Source: Gammaproteobacteria bacterium
GTDB lineage: Bacteria; Pseudomonadota; Gammaproteobacteria; Tenderiales; Tenderiaceae
Length of the DNA: 6,510 bases
Reading direction: 5' to 3'
Assembly: GCA_027001525.1 (NCBI GenBank)
Contig: JALTMR010000175.1
Location: forward strand, 1 to 6,510
Shown: piece by piece, positions 1-5,579 of the stretch
How positions within the stretch are numbered: position 1 is the stretch's first letter
How the letters are laid out: every line of letters begins with the position of its first letter
Position numbers and translations under genes: made by a program
The notes under the pieces: model-generated
Told to the model about the DNA's origin: nothing
The model's database searches: none
Seen by the model: the letters and a program-made list of their open reading frames with translations, nothing else

Positions 1-113
1 CTCCCGGGAAAGTCCGGTCGCGGTTTGCTGTGGCGTTTAAGGGTGTGTTTAGCCCACCATTGAGGGCCAAAAAGAGCGCCCAGGAAGAGCAGTCCAAGAA
101 TGAGAAAGAGCAC
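1..113 (-). CDS. N-terminus of a probable YugP-like neutral zinc metallopeptidase (cut by the left edge)
   Basis: The 37 visible codons begin at a GTG (113-111) and run open off the left edge. They give one strongly hydrophobic segment (residues 1 to about 18, ending LFGPQWW) followed by a basic stretch (KHTLKRHSKPRP) and then DFPG. This layout, a short N-terminal membrane anchor, basic linker and PxFPG-like motif, matches my memory of proteobacterial Zn_peptidase_2 (YugP-type) membrane metallopeptidases, whose zinc-binding HEXXH lies further on and cannot be seen. Only 14 bases separate the start from the stop of the upstream lipoprotein gene, so it is probably the third gene of a leftward operon. 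No Shine-Dalgarno sequence is visible before the GTG, which suggests translational coupling. No other in-frame start gives a sensible N-terminus. The reading frame and membrane segment are clear; the family call is moderate because the catalytic domain is outside the window. Confidence 0.6.
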   Translation of the reverse strand, partial: MLFLILGLLFLGALFGPQWWAKHTLKRHSKPRPDFPG

Positions 114-127
114 TGGAGGTGAGCCGT

Positions 128-667
128 TTAGAGGCTCTGAATGGGCTCTTGCTTAGCCTGGCCGACGGCCTTGAGGCGTTTGCTGATGACCTTGGCATCG
201 GCTGCAAGGCGCAGTTCCGGTCTAAAGTGCACGCCCCGAAACTCGCCATCCACCGGTTGGGTGACGAGAAAGTAGGTTTGGCCGGCCTCGAAGTCAAAGA
301 TGCGGCTTTGCTTTACGGTTTCGACTTCCCAGCGACCCCGGGTCTGGGTCAGATTCTCCAGTGTGATGGTGATTTCATGGGGCTTGAGGTAGACCAGGGT
401 GTATTCGCCCTTGCCCAGTTTCATGAGTTCCTGGCCGTTGATGAGGACGTTGAGCGGGTTGTCCGGAAAGCCCTGCATGTGCTCCGTATTGGGGCGAATG
501 AAGTAGACTTTGGCGTACTCTGATTTCGCTGTGTTGTCGTGTTGAATGAGTGCGTTGCGGCTGTTGATTTCAGTCGTCGAGCAAGCCGTGAACAGCGTGA
601 CGAGCAGTGCCAGTCCTACCGTTGTCCAGGTGCTGAAGTGGTTGTCTCGCAAGGTCGTCTCTCTCAC
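128..667 (-). CDS. DUF2846-domain lipoprotein
   Basis: This is a predicted lipoprotein of up to 179 residues. The N-terminus has a hydrophobic stretch (VGLALLVTL) ending in the lipobox-like FTAC, with Cys29 as the lipidated residue. Ser at +2, not Asp, predicts sorting to the outer membrane. Residues 50-140 show the DUF2846 pattern: AKVYFIRPN, then a short beta-rich segment with NVLINGQE, LGKGEYTLVYLKPHEITI and a late AGQTYFLV strand. The function of DUF2846 proteins is unknown. The outer start is a GTG at 667 with a poor ribosome site. A TTG five codons in (652-650) is preceded by GAGAG and would still leave a complete signal peptide, so the true protein may be 174 residues. It lies 80 bases after the Omp85-like gene and 14 bases before the putative metallopeptidase, all on one strand, which suggests a shared envelope role. 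I see no terminator on either side. Confidence 0.85.
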   Translation of the reverse strand: MRETTLRDNHFSTWTTVGLALLVTLFTACSTTEINSRNALIQHDNTAKSEYAKVYFIRPNTEHMQGFPDNPLNVLINGQELMKLGKGEYTLVYLKPHEITITLENLTQTRGRWEVETVKQSRIFDFEAGQTYFLVTQPVDGEFRGVHFRPELRLAADAKVISKRLKAVGQAKQEPIQSL

Positions 668-747
668 TGCCTAGTATTGGGTATCTGCTGCGCTGTCGGG
701 CCAGTCTACGATATCGGTCCCGAATATTCCATACGGGCCCTGGCAGG

Positions 748-2064
748 CTAAAAGGAGTTTCGGGTACCGATGTAGCTTCGTTTTTCCGCAGTCTCCAGGT
801 TATAGGCGACATCCACCCTGATTTGTAAGTTGACGAATGATTTCAGGCGGTAGCGAATGCCAAACCCCGGGCCGGCATCGAGGTCGCCGAAATCGATGAT
901 GCGGTTGTCGTAATAGGCGTTGCCGATATCGAAAAAGGCGACGCCCCGAAAGGCGGGTTGGTTAAACAAGGGGGTCAGGTACTCGATGTTGAAGGCGAAG
1001 AAGGAGCGGCCGGGTCGGCTGCCCTTGTCCAGTGCTCTTAACGTGCGGCTGCCGCCTACCGAAAAGGCGTAGTCGCCCAACACCAGGGTACCGCCGGAAA
1101 ATCCGAGTTGAAGCTGAAAGTTAAGGTTCCGGTGGGGGTGCTGCCCCACCGGCCAGTATCGGCGATAGTAAAATTTGTTGGTGGAGTAGGTGGCATCGGA
1201 GCCCAGTTGAGTCATTCCCACTCGCAAGTCGTAGCCGTACCGGCTTCCGCCACGGCTGAAGAGGTAGTCGTGAACCAGTTTGTGGCTGATGCTGAAGGTC
1301 AGGCCGGCGGCGTGACCGGGGTTTGCTGTATTGGGTACGCCGGAGACATATTCGTGTTTTTGCTTTTTCCAAAACCAGCCGCTGCGAACGCTCCAGCCGA
1401 CACTGGGCCCTGTGCGGTTGAGCCAGCGCCTGATGCTGAATGTGGCCCCTTCGGTCTTCTCCTGGTATTCCGAAATAACGGCACCATTTTCGCTGACATC
1501 GAAGGGGCCAACGGTGTACTCCAGCCCCATTTTCAGGTCGTAGTGAGTGCCGCCGATGCGGGGTGATTCGTAGTCGAGGGAGGTGGCGTTCCGATTTCCC
1601 TCCAGAGTGCAGCAGTTGCGCTCAGTTTTGTAGGTTAATTTCAACTTCTGGTTGAGGCCGGCCAGGTTGTCAAAGCGCAGTTGTGCGCCGTAGCTGATGT
1701 CGCCGTCGGGCGAGCGTTTGAGTTTGGGAATGGGGAAAAAGTAGTATTTTTCCGATACGCTGATGGTGAGTATTTGCCCCTGTGTGCCCTCCCTAAGCGC
1801 TGTGCGTACCGACTTAAACAGGCCAAGATCCATGATGGCCTGACGGGATTTTTTTATCCGTGCGGGATCGGCGGGGTCTCCAACCCCAACGAACATCTCT
1901 TGCAGGATAATTCTTGCCTGGGTGGTGGTGTTGCCCTCGATCTGAATGGCCTCGATGGGCAGGTAGGCCGCACAGCTACCACTCCAAAGTGCGAGCCAAA
2001 GGCTCACCCAGATGGCGGAGAATTGCTTGTGGGCTGGGCATGGAGCCCTCCAAAACAACGACAT
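748..2064 (-). CDS. BamA/TamA-family (Omp85) outer-membrane protein with a single POTRA
   Basis: The 438-residue product has a signal peptide (about residues 1-33, hydrophobic core FSAIWVSLWLALW, likely cut after SCAA). One POTRA-like domain follows (about 35-105; IEAIQIEGNTTT, then SRQAIMDLGLFKSV and an ISVSEK strand). From about residue 120 to the C-terminal Phe438 there is a series of alternating beta strands that makes a 16-strand-type barrel. VGGSRTLRAL (336-345) sits where Omp85 proteins carry the L6 motif (V/I)RG(F/Y): the arginine is kept but the glycine is alanine. The late strands (FNIEYLTPLF, GVAFFDIGNAYYD, GPGFGIRYR) are typical of the bacterial surface antigen family. It is much shorter than BamA (5 POTRAs) or TamA (3 POTRAs), so it is neither of these essential proteins. 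Its substrate is unknown. The ATG has AGGA about nine bases upstream. The gene is divergent from prkB and heads the leftward gene set with the DUF2846 lipoprotein. Confidence 0.9.
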   Translation of the reverse strand: MSLFWRAPCPAHKQFSAIWVSLWLALWSGSCAAYLPIEAIQIEGNTTTQARIILQEMFVGVGDPADPARIKKSRQAIMDLGLFKSVRTALREGTQGQILTISVSEKYYFFPIPKLKRSPDGDISYGAQLRFDNLAGLNQKLKLTYKTERNCCTLEGNRNATSLDYESPRIGGTHYDLKMGLEYTVGPFDVSENGAVISEYQEKTEGATFSIRRWLNRTGPSVGWSVRSGWFWKKQKHEYVSGVPNTANPGHAAGLTFSISHKLVHDYLFSRGGSRYGYDLRVGMTQLGSDATYSTNKFYYRRYWPVGQHPHRNLNFQLQLGFSGGTLVLGDYAFSVGGSRTLRALDKGSRPGRSFFAFNIEYLTPLFNQPAFRGVAFFDIGNAYYDNRIIDFGDLDAGPGFGIRYRLKSFVNLQIRVDVAYNLETAEKRSYIGTRNSF

Positions 2065-2422
2065 TTACTCATCCTGTGGTATTGCAGCGTGTATCCGTAC
2101 GGTGAAGCCGTTTATGGCACCCACACCAGGGTATCGGCGGCCCGGCCTGTTGAGTTCAGTGGCTGGCCTAAAAAGTCGCAAATCTGTCGGCTTGTTGTAT
2201 AATCGACGGTTTCCCGATAGCTGTAGTCGCCTTGATTTACCGTGGATGGATCGAAATATCTGTCTGTTTTGTAAGCTGATCGTAACAAAAAATCTCCTTG
2301 TAATTGGGGGGCAGTTTCTGGTGGTCAGGCCCAAATTCAATGCCGGTTGCCGCCGTGGTGCGGGCAGCCTGCGGAACGCGTTATTTAACTAAGTAGTCAT
2401 TCATCATACTAAGGAGGACATC
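2065..2422. other. Divergent intergenic region between the Omp85-like gene and prkB
   Basis: These 358 bases hold no convincing gene and must contain the promoters of both flanking transcription units. On the plus strand there is one perfect TATAAT (2198-2203) and, at the right end, a strong Shine-Dalgarno AAGGAGG (2411-2417) five bases before the prkB ATG. On the minus strand AGGA precedes the Omp85-like ATG. The reverse complement of the TATAAT box (ATTATA) could serve a leftward promoter in nearly the same place, but no good -35 box supports either direction. An 8-base palindrome, CCGTACGG, is at 2095-2102. I recognise no riboswitch, terminator or known operator. Confidence 0.7.
2175..2203 (+). 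promoter_or_regulatory. Possible sigma-70 promoter for prkB
   Basis: A perfect -10 hexamer TATAAT lies at 2198-2203. The hexamer 17 bases upstream (GTCGCA, 2175-2180) matches the TTGACA consensus at only three of six positions. There is an A-rich run just upstream (about 2170-2174). Transcription would start near 2210 and leave a leader of about 210 bases before the prkB start, which is long. The -10 match is exact, but the weak -35 and the distance keep confidence low. Confidence 0.35.
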
Positions 2423-3295
2423 ATGTCCAGAAAGCATCCTGTTGTTGCTGTTACCGGTTCATCTGGTGCGGGAACGTCGACTGTTAAGTCTGCGATGGAG
2501 CATATTTTTCGCCGCGAAGGGCTGAAAGCTCAGGTTGTAGAGGGTGACAGCTTTCACCGTTACGATCGTGTGGCGATGAAAGAGGCAGTGGCGAAGGCTC
2601 AGGCGGAGGGGCGTACACTGAGCCACTTTGGTGATGAGGGTAATGTGTTCGACAAGCTCGAAGAGCTGTTTCGTACTTACGGCGAGACAGGTCTTGGCCA
2701 AATTCGTCGTTACCTGCATAACGAAGAAGAGGCTGAGCCATACGGCCAGCAGCCCGGTGAGTTCACTCCCTGGGAGGAGATCGCTCCTGGTTCTGACCTG
2801 CTGTTCTACGAAGGGCTGCACGGTGGTGTGGTGACCGACACAGTCGATGTTGCCCAGTGGGTTGATCTGCTGGTGGGTGTGGTGCCTATCGTTAACCTGG
2901 AGTGGATCCAGAAGATCCATCGTGATAGCGCCGAGCGTGGATATTCCGCAGAAGCGATCGTTGATACCATTTTGCGCCGTATGCCGGATTACGTGACCTG
3001 CGTGACGCCTCAGTTCTCCCGCACTGATGTGAACTTTCAGCGTGTGCCCATTGTTGATACTTCCAACCCGTTCATTGCCCGCGATATTCCCACGCCCGAT
3101 GAAAGCTTTTGTGTGATTCGTTTCCGCTACCCGAAGAAGCATGATCTGGGCTTCTACCTGAATATGCTGCAAGGGTCCTGGATGTCTCGCCCGAACACGA
3201 TGGTGTTGCCGGCGAGTAAAATGGGCATGGCGATGGAGGTTATTCTGACTCCCATCATCCATGATCTGATTGAAAAGAAACGTACTGCCTCCTGA
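2423..3295 (+). CDS. prkB: Phosphoribulokinase (PrkB/CbbP class I family)
   Basis: This is a complete 290-residue protein of the bacterial class I phosphoribulokinase family, which phosphorylates ribulose 5-phosphate with ATP to give ribulose 1,5-bisphosphate in the cytoplasm. The P-loop is GSSGAGTS (12-19); threonine replaces the usual Walker lysine, which is normal for this family. EGDSFHRYDR (40-49) supplies the catalytic base Asp42 and substrate residues His45 and Arg49. FYEGLHGG (128-135) carries Glu130, and LEWIQKIHRD (159-168) carries Lys164, Arg167 and Asp168. VDTSNPFIA and GSWMSR are further family signatures. The length equals that of E. coli PrkB (about 289) and Rhodobacter PRK (about 290). 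By eye, several segments (STVK, IFRREG, IHRD, GSWMSR) are closer to Calvin-cycle CbbP than to E. coli PrkB. The start has AAGGAGG five bases upstream. It is transcribed alone, with a terminator straight after it, and no RuBisCO gene is visible, so its role here may not be carbon fixation. Confidence 0.95.
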   Translation: MSRKHPVVAVTGSSGAGTSTVKSAMEHIFRREGLKAQVVEGDSFHRYDRVAMKEAVAKAQAEGRTLSHFGDEGNVFDKLEELFRTYGETGLGQIRRYLHNEEEAEPYGQQPGEFTPWEEIAPGSDLLFYEGLHGGVVTDTVDVAQWVDLLVGVVPIVNLEWIQKIHRDSAERGYSAEAIVDTILRRMPDYVTCVTPQFSRTDVNFQRVPIVDTSNPFIARDIPTPDESFCVIRFRYPKKHDLGFYLNMLQGSWMSRPNTMVLPASKMGMAMEVILTPIIHDLIEKKRTAS

Positions 3296-3309
3296 TTGGG
3301 TGGTACCAG

Positions 3310-3334
3310 AAAGGGGCCTGAGGGCCCCTTTTTT
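3310..3334 (+). terminator. Rho-independent terminator after prkB
   Basis: A perfect stem AAAGGGGCC / GGCCCCTTT (3310-3318 and 3323-3331) closes on the 4-base loop TGAG. Together with the stem end it gives a run of six T (3329-3334). It starts 14 bases after the prkB stop. The A-tract before the stem and the T-tract after it would allow some function on the minus strand too, but no gene ends here on that strand. Confidence 0.95.
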
Positions 3335-3347
3335 GTGTCCGTATTTC

Positions 3348-3408
3348 GGGTGTAACTAAAGTGTCGTCGAATTTGTGACGAATAAGGGGTGTAACTCACT
3401 TTACCCCC
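3348..3408. repeat. Repeated 10-mer and inverted repeats upstream of the TPR operon
   Basis: GGGTGTAACT occurs twice in the same orientation (3348-3357 and 3387-3396), 39 bases apart start to start. Between the copies is a short inverted repeat TCGTC/GACGA (3364-3368 and 3377-3381, 8-base gap). The second copy is also part of an imperfect hairpin, GGGG-T-GTAA (3386-3394) against TTACCCCC (3401-3408), with one bulged T and no T-tract. Its place between the prkB terminator and the next operon suggests a regulator-binding site, but I do not recognise the motif and no clear -35/-10 pair accompanies it. Confidence 0.4.
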
Positions 3409-3533
3409 GTGATTGAGATAGGGCACAATTGCGCGACGCATCTCAGCGGGATATGGAAATGCTGGTGATTGTTGTTCTGCCCCCGGTGTGAGGGTGGGGT
3501 GCCCTTTCTCTTCTTGTTTTGTTGACTATCTTT

Positions 3534-3537
3534 GAGG
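3534..3537 (+). promoter_or_regulatory. Ribosome binding site that favours the GTG start at 3543
   Basis: GAGG lies five bases before GTG at 3543. The frame is open back to a TGA at 3489, and TTG codons at 3519 and 3522 are possible starts, but neither has a purine-rich site upstream (the preceding bases are mostly C and T). Starting at 3543 also gives a standard signal peptide. Confidence 0.55.
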
Positions 3538-3542
3538 CTTCG

Positions 3543-4085
3543 GTGGCGCTGCTTAAAGCATTACGGAAGGTGCTGACTTTCGTTTTCATTACGGTTTCAT
3601 CTCCAGTGTGGCTAACCACGGCCTACGCTGACGCACCGCTGTGGAATTTTTCCTCACTCTCGGAGGAGATGCTGGGTTTGCAGCGTGATCTTCTTGTCAT
3701 TGAACAAAAGGATGAGGCAAAGCAGGGCAATGAGCGGATTCTCATCTACCTGGATGTGGGCAACGTGCCAGAGCTTAAACTGGAAAGCGTGGAGCTTGTC
3801 CTGGATGGTGAGGTGGTGGTCGTTCGCTCTGTTGATGCTGAGCAGCGCGCCGCCTTTGAACAGGGCGGGATGGAAAAGCTCTACGTCGGCCGTCTCGCGC
3901 CAGGCCAGCATACTCTTCAGGCCCGATTCAGTGGTGTCTTTAACGGTGCCTATAGCCATGAAAAAACCTATCCGTTTGAAACAGAAAAGGGCATTACTGT
4001 GATGAGAGTTGCCATCATTGATGTCATGCACCAACAGCAGTCGGAGTTGGTGTTTTTTCCTGAATTTGTGTTTCATCAGGAGTAG
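3543..4085 (+). CDS. Small secreted protein, first gene of a TPR operon; function unknown
   Basis: From GTG 3543 the product is 180 residues (188 if TTG 3519 is used). It has a standard signal peptide: basic MALLKALRK, a hydrophobic core (VLTFVFITV) and an AYA cleavage site before Asp30. The mature protein of about 150 residues begins with a short helix (SLSEEMLGLQRDLLVIEQ) and then alternates strands: RILIYLDVG, LKLESVELVLDGE, MEKLYVGRLAPGQHTLQARFSG, MRVAIID. This suggests a small periplasmic beta-sandwich. I recall similar proteins (helix, LSLDVG-like strand, LDG, LY.G.L..G.H.L) encoded ahead of two TPR proteins in many proteobacteria, sometimes mislabelled as AraC-family regulators; no helix-turn-helix is visible here. 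The next gene starts 12 bases after the TAG stop, so the two are surely cotranscribed. The prkB terminator upstream means this operon needs its own promoter, which I cannot place with confidence. Confidence 0.8.
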   Translation: MALLKALRKVLTFVFITVSSPVWLTTAYADAPLWNFSSLSEEMLGLQRDLLVIEQKDEAKQGNERILIYLDVGNVPELKLESVELVLDGEVVVVRSVDAEQRAAFEQGGMEKLYVGRLAPGQHTLQARFSGVFNGAYSHEKTYPFETEKGITVMRVAIIDVMHQQQSELVFFPEFVFHQE

Positions 4086-4089
4086 CTCC
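4078..4089 (+). promoter_or_regulatory. Shine-Dalgarno within a stop-codon hairpin
   Basis: The only purine-rich ribosome site before the ATG at 4098 is AGGAG (4078-4082), 15 bases away, which is far for direct initiation. GGAG (4079-4082) can pair with CTCC (4086-4089) around a loop that is exactly the TAG stop of the preceding gene. A ribosome finishing the upstream gene would open this short stem, so the second gene may be translationally coupled. The stem has only four pairs. Confidence 0.3.
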
Positions 4090-4097
4090 GCCCGACT

Positions 4098-5579
4098 ATG
4101 GATCAGACACTGCCACTCAACCGCGTTTCGTTATTGCTGCTGATTTTCATTAGCTGTTTTGCTTTTTCTTCCGCCTCACCTGCTTCTGAGTCTGAGTCAG
4201 TTGATTTCAGCAAGGCAAAAAATGTGCTTTTGGGTGAGGCGATTGAGGCGGCGGCTTTTAACAGGGATTTTCGCAGTGCAGCTCTGTTGCAGTTAGCTCT
4301 GGATCAGCAGCAGCTCAGCGAGCGCGATGAGCTGCCCTTACTCTACCTGGCAAAAAAGTACGTCGAGCTGGGGTTAGCTGGCCGGGCCATGGACGTGTAC
4401 CGTTTGATTGCCGAACAGGGTGAGGGAGAGCGCTCCGAACGGGCGTGGTTGGCCTATGCAAAGCTCGCCATCGACAATGCCCGTTTTGACCTGGCTGAGC
4501 AGGCACTGCCCCACACGGGAAAGCGGCTCGATAATGAGCAGCGGGTGGAGCTGGGGGTCATTCAGTCCCTTGTCTATTTGCACCAGAGAAAAGAGAAAGC
4601 AGCTATCAGAGCGCTGCCAAAATTCAAACATGACACGGATTGGTCACTCTACCAGCGCTACAACATCGCGGTGACCTTGCTGAGTCACTACCGCAACAAG
4701 CGCGGCGCGCTGATCCTGGGCGAGCTGGCCAAGCTTGACGTGCAAAATGACCCAGCCAAAGCAGCCCTGCGTGATCAGGCAAATCTGGCGCTGGGCTATA
4801 GCTTGCTTCAGCTCAACAAGGCCAGGCAAGCGCGTAAATACCTCGCCAAAATCAATCTGGATACTCTGATGGCCAGTCAGGCACTGTTAGGCATGGGCTG
4901 GGCCTACTCGGCCGAGAACAACTACAGGAAAGCACTGGTTTATTGGCTGGAGCTTCAAAAAAACAGCATAACCAATACCCAGCTCTACGAATCAGCCCTC
5001 GCTGTGCCCTACGGGTTCGGGCGGGCCGGGGCAGTGAATCGGGCGGCTGAAGCTTATGATGACGCCATTCACCGCTTTGAAGCAGATATCGTGGCGATGA
5101 ATGCCGCCAAAGAAGAGATAGCACGCGGTATGTTGGTCACTCTGCTCCGAGCGGGGGACCCGGCCGATGAGTTCAGCTGGTTAGATGCCTGGCGCAGTGC
5201 GCCCACCCGCATTGGCGTCGGAAAGTTTGTCCCGCTACTGATGGAGAGTCCCGTCTTTCAGCAGGCGCTTCAGGAGTATCGCTACATCTTGAAACTGCGG
5301 GAACGCTACAAATCGATGGATGAAGGGGTGGCCCAATTGGAGGCGTTGCCCCACGCCGCGCAATTACAGTCCGACATATCTGCAGCCCATGCCAGATACC
5401 TGGCCATTGGTGAGGCCTTTCGCTCCGCGATCGACACTGGTGAAGAACATTTGAACGCTTTGGCGACAGAGATCCTTGAAAGCCATCAGCAACAGCTTAA
5501 AAATTATGGGCAGCAAGCCCGTTTTGGCTTGGCTCAAGCGATAGAGCAGGCAGCGTTTGGTCGGAGGGAGAGTGATTAA
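4098..5579 (+). CDS. Secreted TPR-like helical-repeat protein
   Basis: The 493-residue product starts with a signal peptide (hydrophobic SLLLLIFISCFAF, likely cut after SSA near residue 26). FISC at Cys20 is a poor lipobox, so a soluble periplasmic protein is more likely than a lipoprotein. The rest is predicted almost entirely helical, with degenerate tetratricopeptide-like pairs: LLYLAKKYVELGLAGRAMDVY (82-101), AWLAYAKLAIDNARFDLAEQAL (116-137), ANLALGYSLLQLNKARQARKYL (228-249) and QALLGMGWAYSAENNYRKALVYW (261-283), followed by YESALAVPYGFGRAG. After about residue 325 the repeats fade into a charged helical region (HRFEAD to the end) that may form coiled coil. The GMGWAY...YRKAL..W...LAVPY block matches my memory of a proteobacterial family whose genes sit beside a TPR lipoprotein. 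A role as a scaffold in a periplasmic complex is inferred. Its TAA stop overlaps the next ATG by one base. Confidence 0.85.
   Translation: MDQTLPLNRVSLLLLIFISCFAFSSASPASESESVDFSKAKNVLLGEAIEAAAFNRDFRSAALLQLALDQQQLSERDELPLLYLAKKYVELGLAGRAMDVYRLIAEQGEGERSERAWLAYAKLAIDNARFDLAEQALPHTGKRLDNEQRVELGVIQSLVYLHQRKEKAAIRALPKFKHDTDWSLYQRYNIAVTLLSHYRNKRGALILGELAKLDVQNDPAKAALRDQANLALGYSLLQLNKARQARKYLAKINLDTLMASQALLGMGWAYSAENNYRKALVYWLELQKNSITNTQLYESALAVPYGFGRAGAVNRAAEAYDDAIHRFEADIVAMNAAKEEIARGMLVTLLRAGDPADEFSWLDAWRSAPTRIGVGKFVPLLMESPVFQQALQEYRYILKLRERYKSMDEGVAQLEALPHAAQLQSDISAAHARYLAIGEAFRSAIDTGEEHLNALATEILESHQQQLKNYGQQARFGLAQAIEQAAFGRRESD

Noticed and set aside
121..137. GAGCC/GGCTC inverted repeat across the lipoprotein stop codon
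   Set aside because: There are only five base pairs and no T-tract, and the next gene starts 14 bases later on the same strand, so it is unlikely to be a terminator.
119..523. Open frame of 134 codons on the plus strand inside the lipoprotein gene
   Set aside because: It is antisense to a clear DUF2846 lipoprotein and has no signal, domain or plausible ribosome site.
1108..1566. Open frame of 152 codons on the plus strand inside the Omp85-like gene
   Set aside because: The opposite strand encodes a complete POTRA-barrel protein with signal peptide and C-terminal Phe. The plus-strand translation is Val/Ala/Gly-rich with no recognisable features.
2245..2392. Possible small protein (ATG at 2245, with CLFC) in the divergent intergenic region
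   Set aside because: A CxxC-like pair attracted attention, but there is no ribosome site before the ATG, and the rest of the translation shows no pattern. It lies in the probable prkB leader.
2459..3262. Long open frame (267 codons) antisense to prkB
   Set aside because: It lies wholly inside a gene with unmistakable phosphoribulokinase motifs, its translation is rich in His, Arg and Thr with no domain pattern, and it has no ribosome site. It is a by-product of the codon use on the other strand.
3373..3396. CRP-like half site TGTGA near 3374
   Set aside because: The expected TCACA half at the right spacing is absent, so the match is only five bases.
3453..3491. Twelve-codon micro-ORF (hydrophobic, ending LPPV) in frame with and upstream of the secreted protein gene
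   Set aside because: It was considered as a leader peptide or as a true N-terminus broken by TGA. It has no run of regulatory codons and no terminator or antiterminator pair, and the signal peptide from GTG 3543 is complete without it.
4098..4157. Lipobox in the first TPR protein (FISC, Cys20)
   Set aside because: Phe at -3 is unusual, and the hydrophobic stretch continues past the cysteine (FAF) to a better signal peptidase I site. The lipidated member of the pair is the next gene, which has a perfect LTAC.
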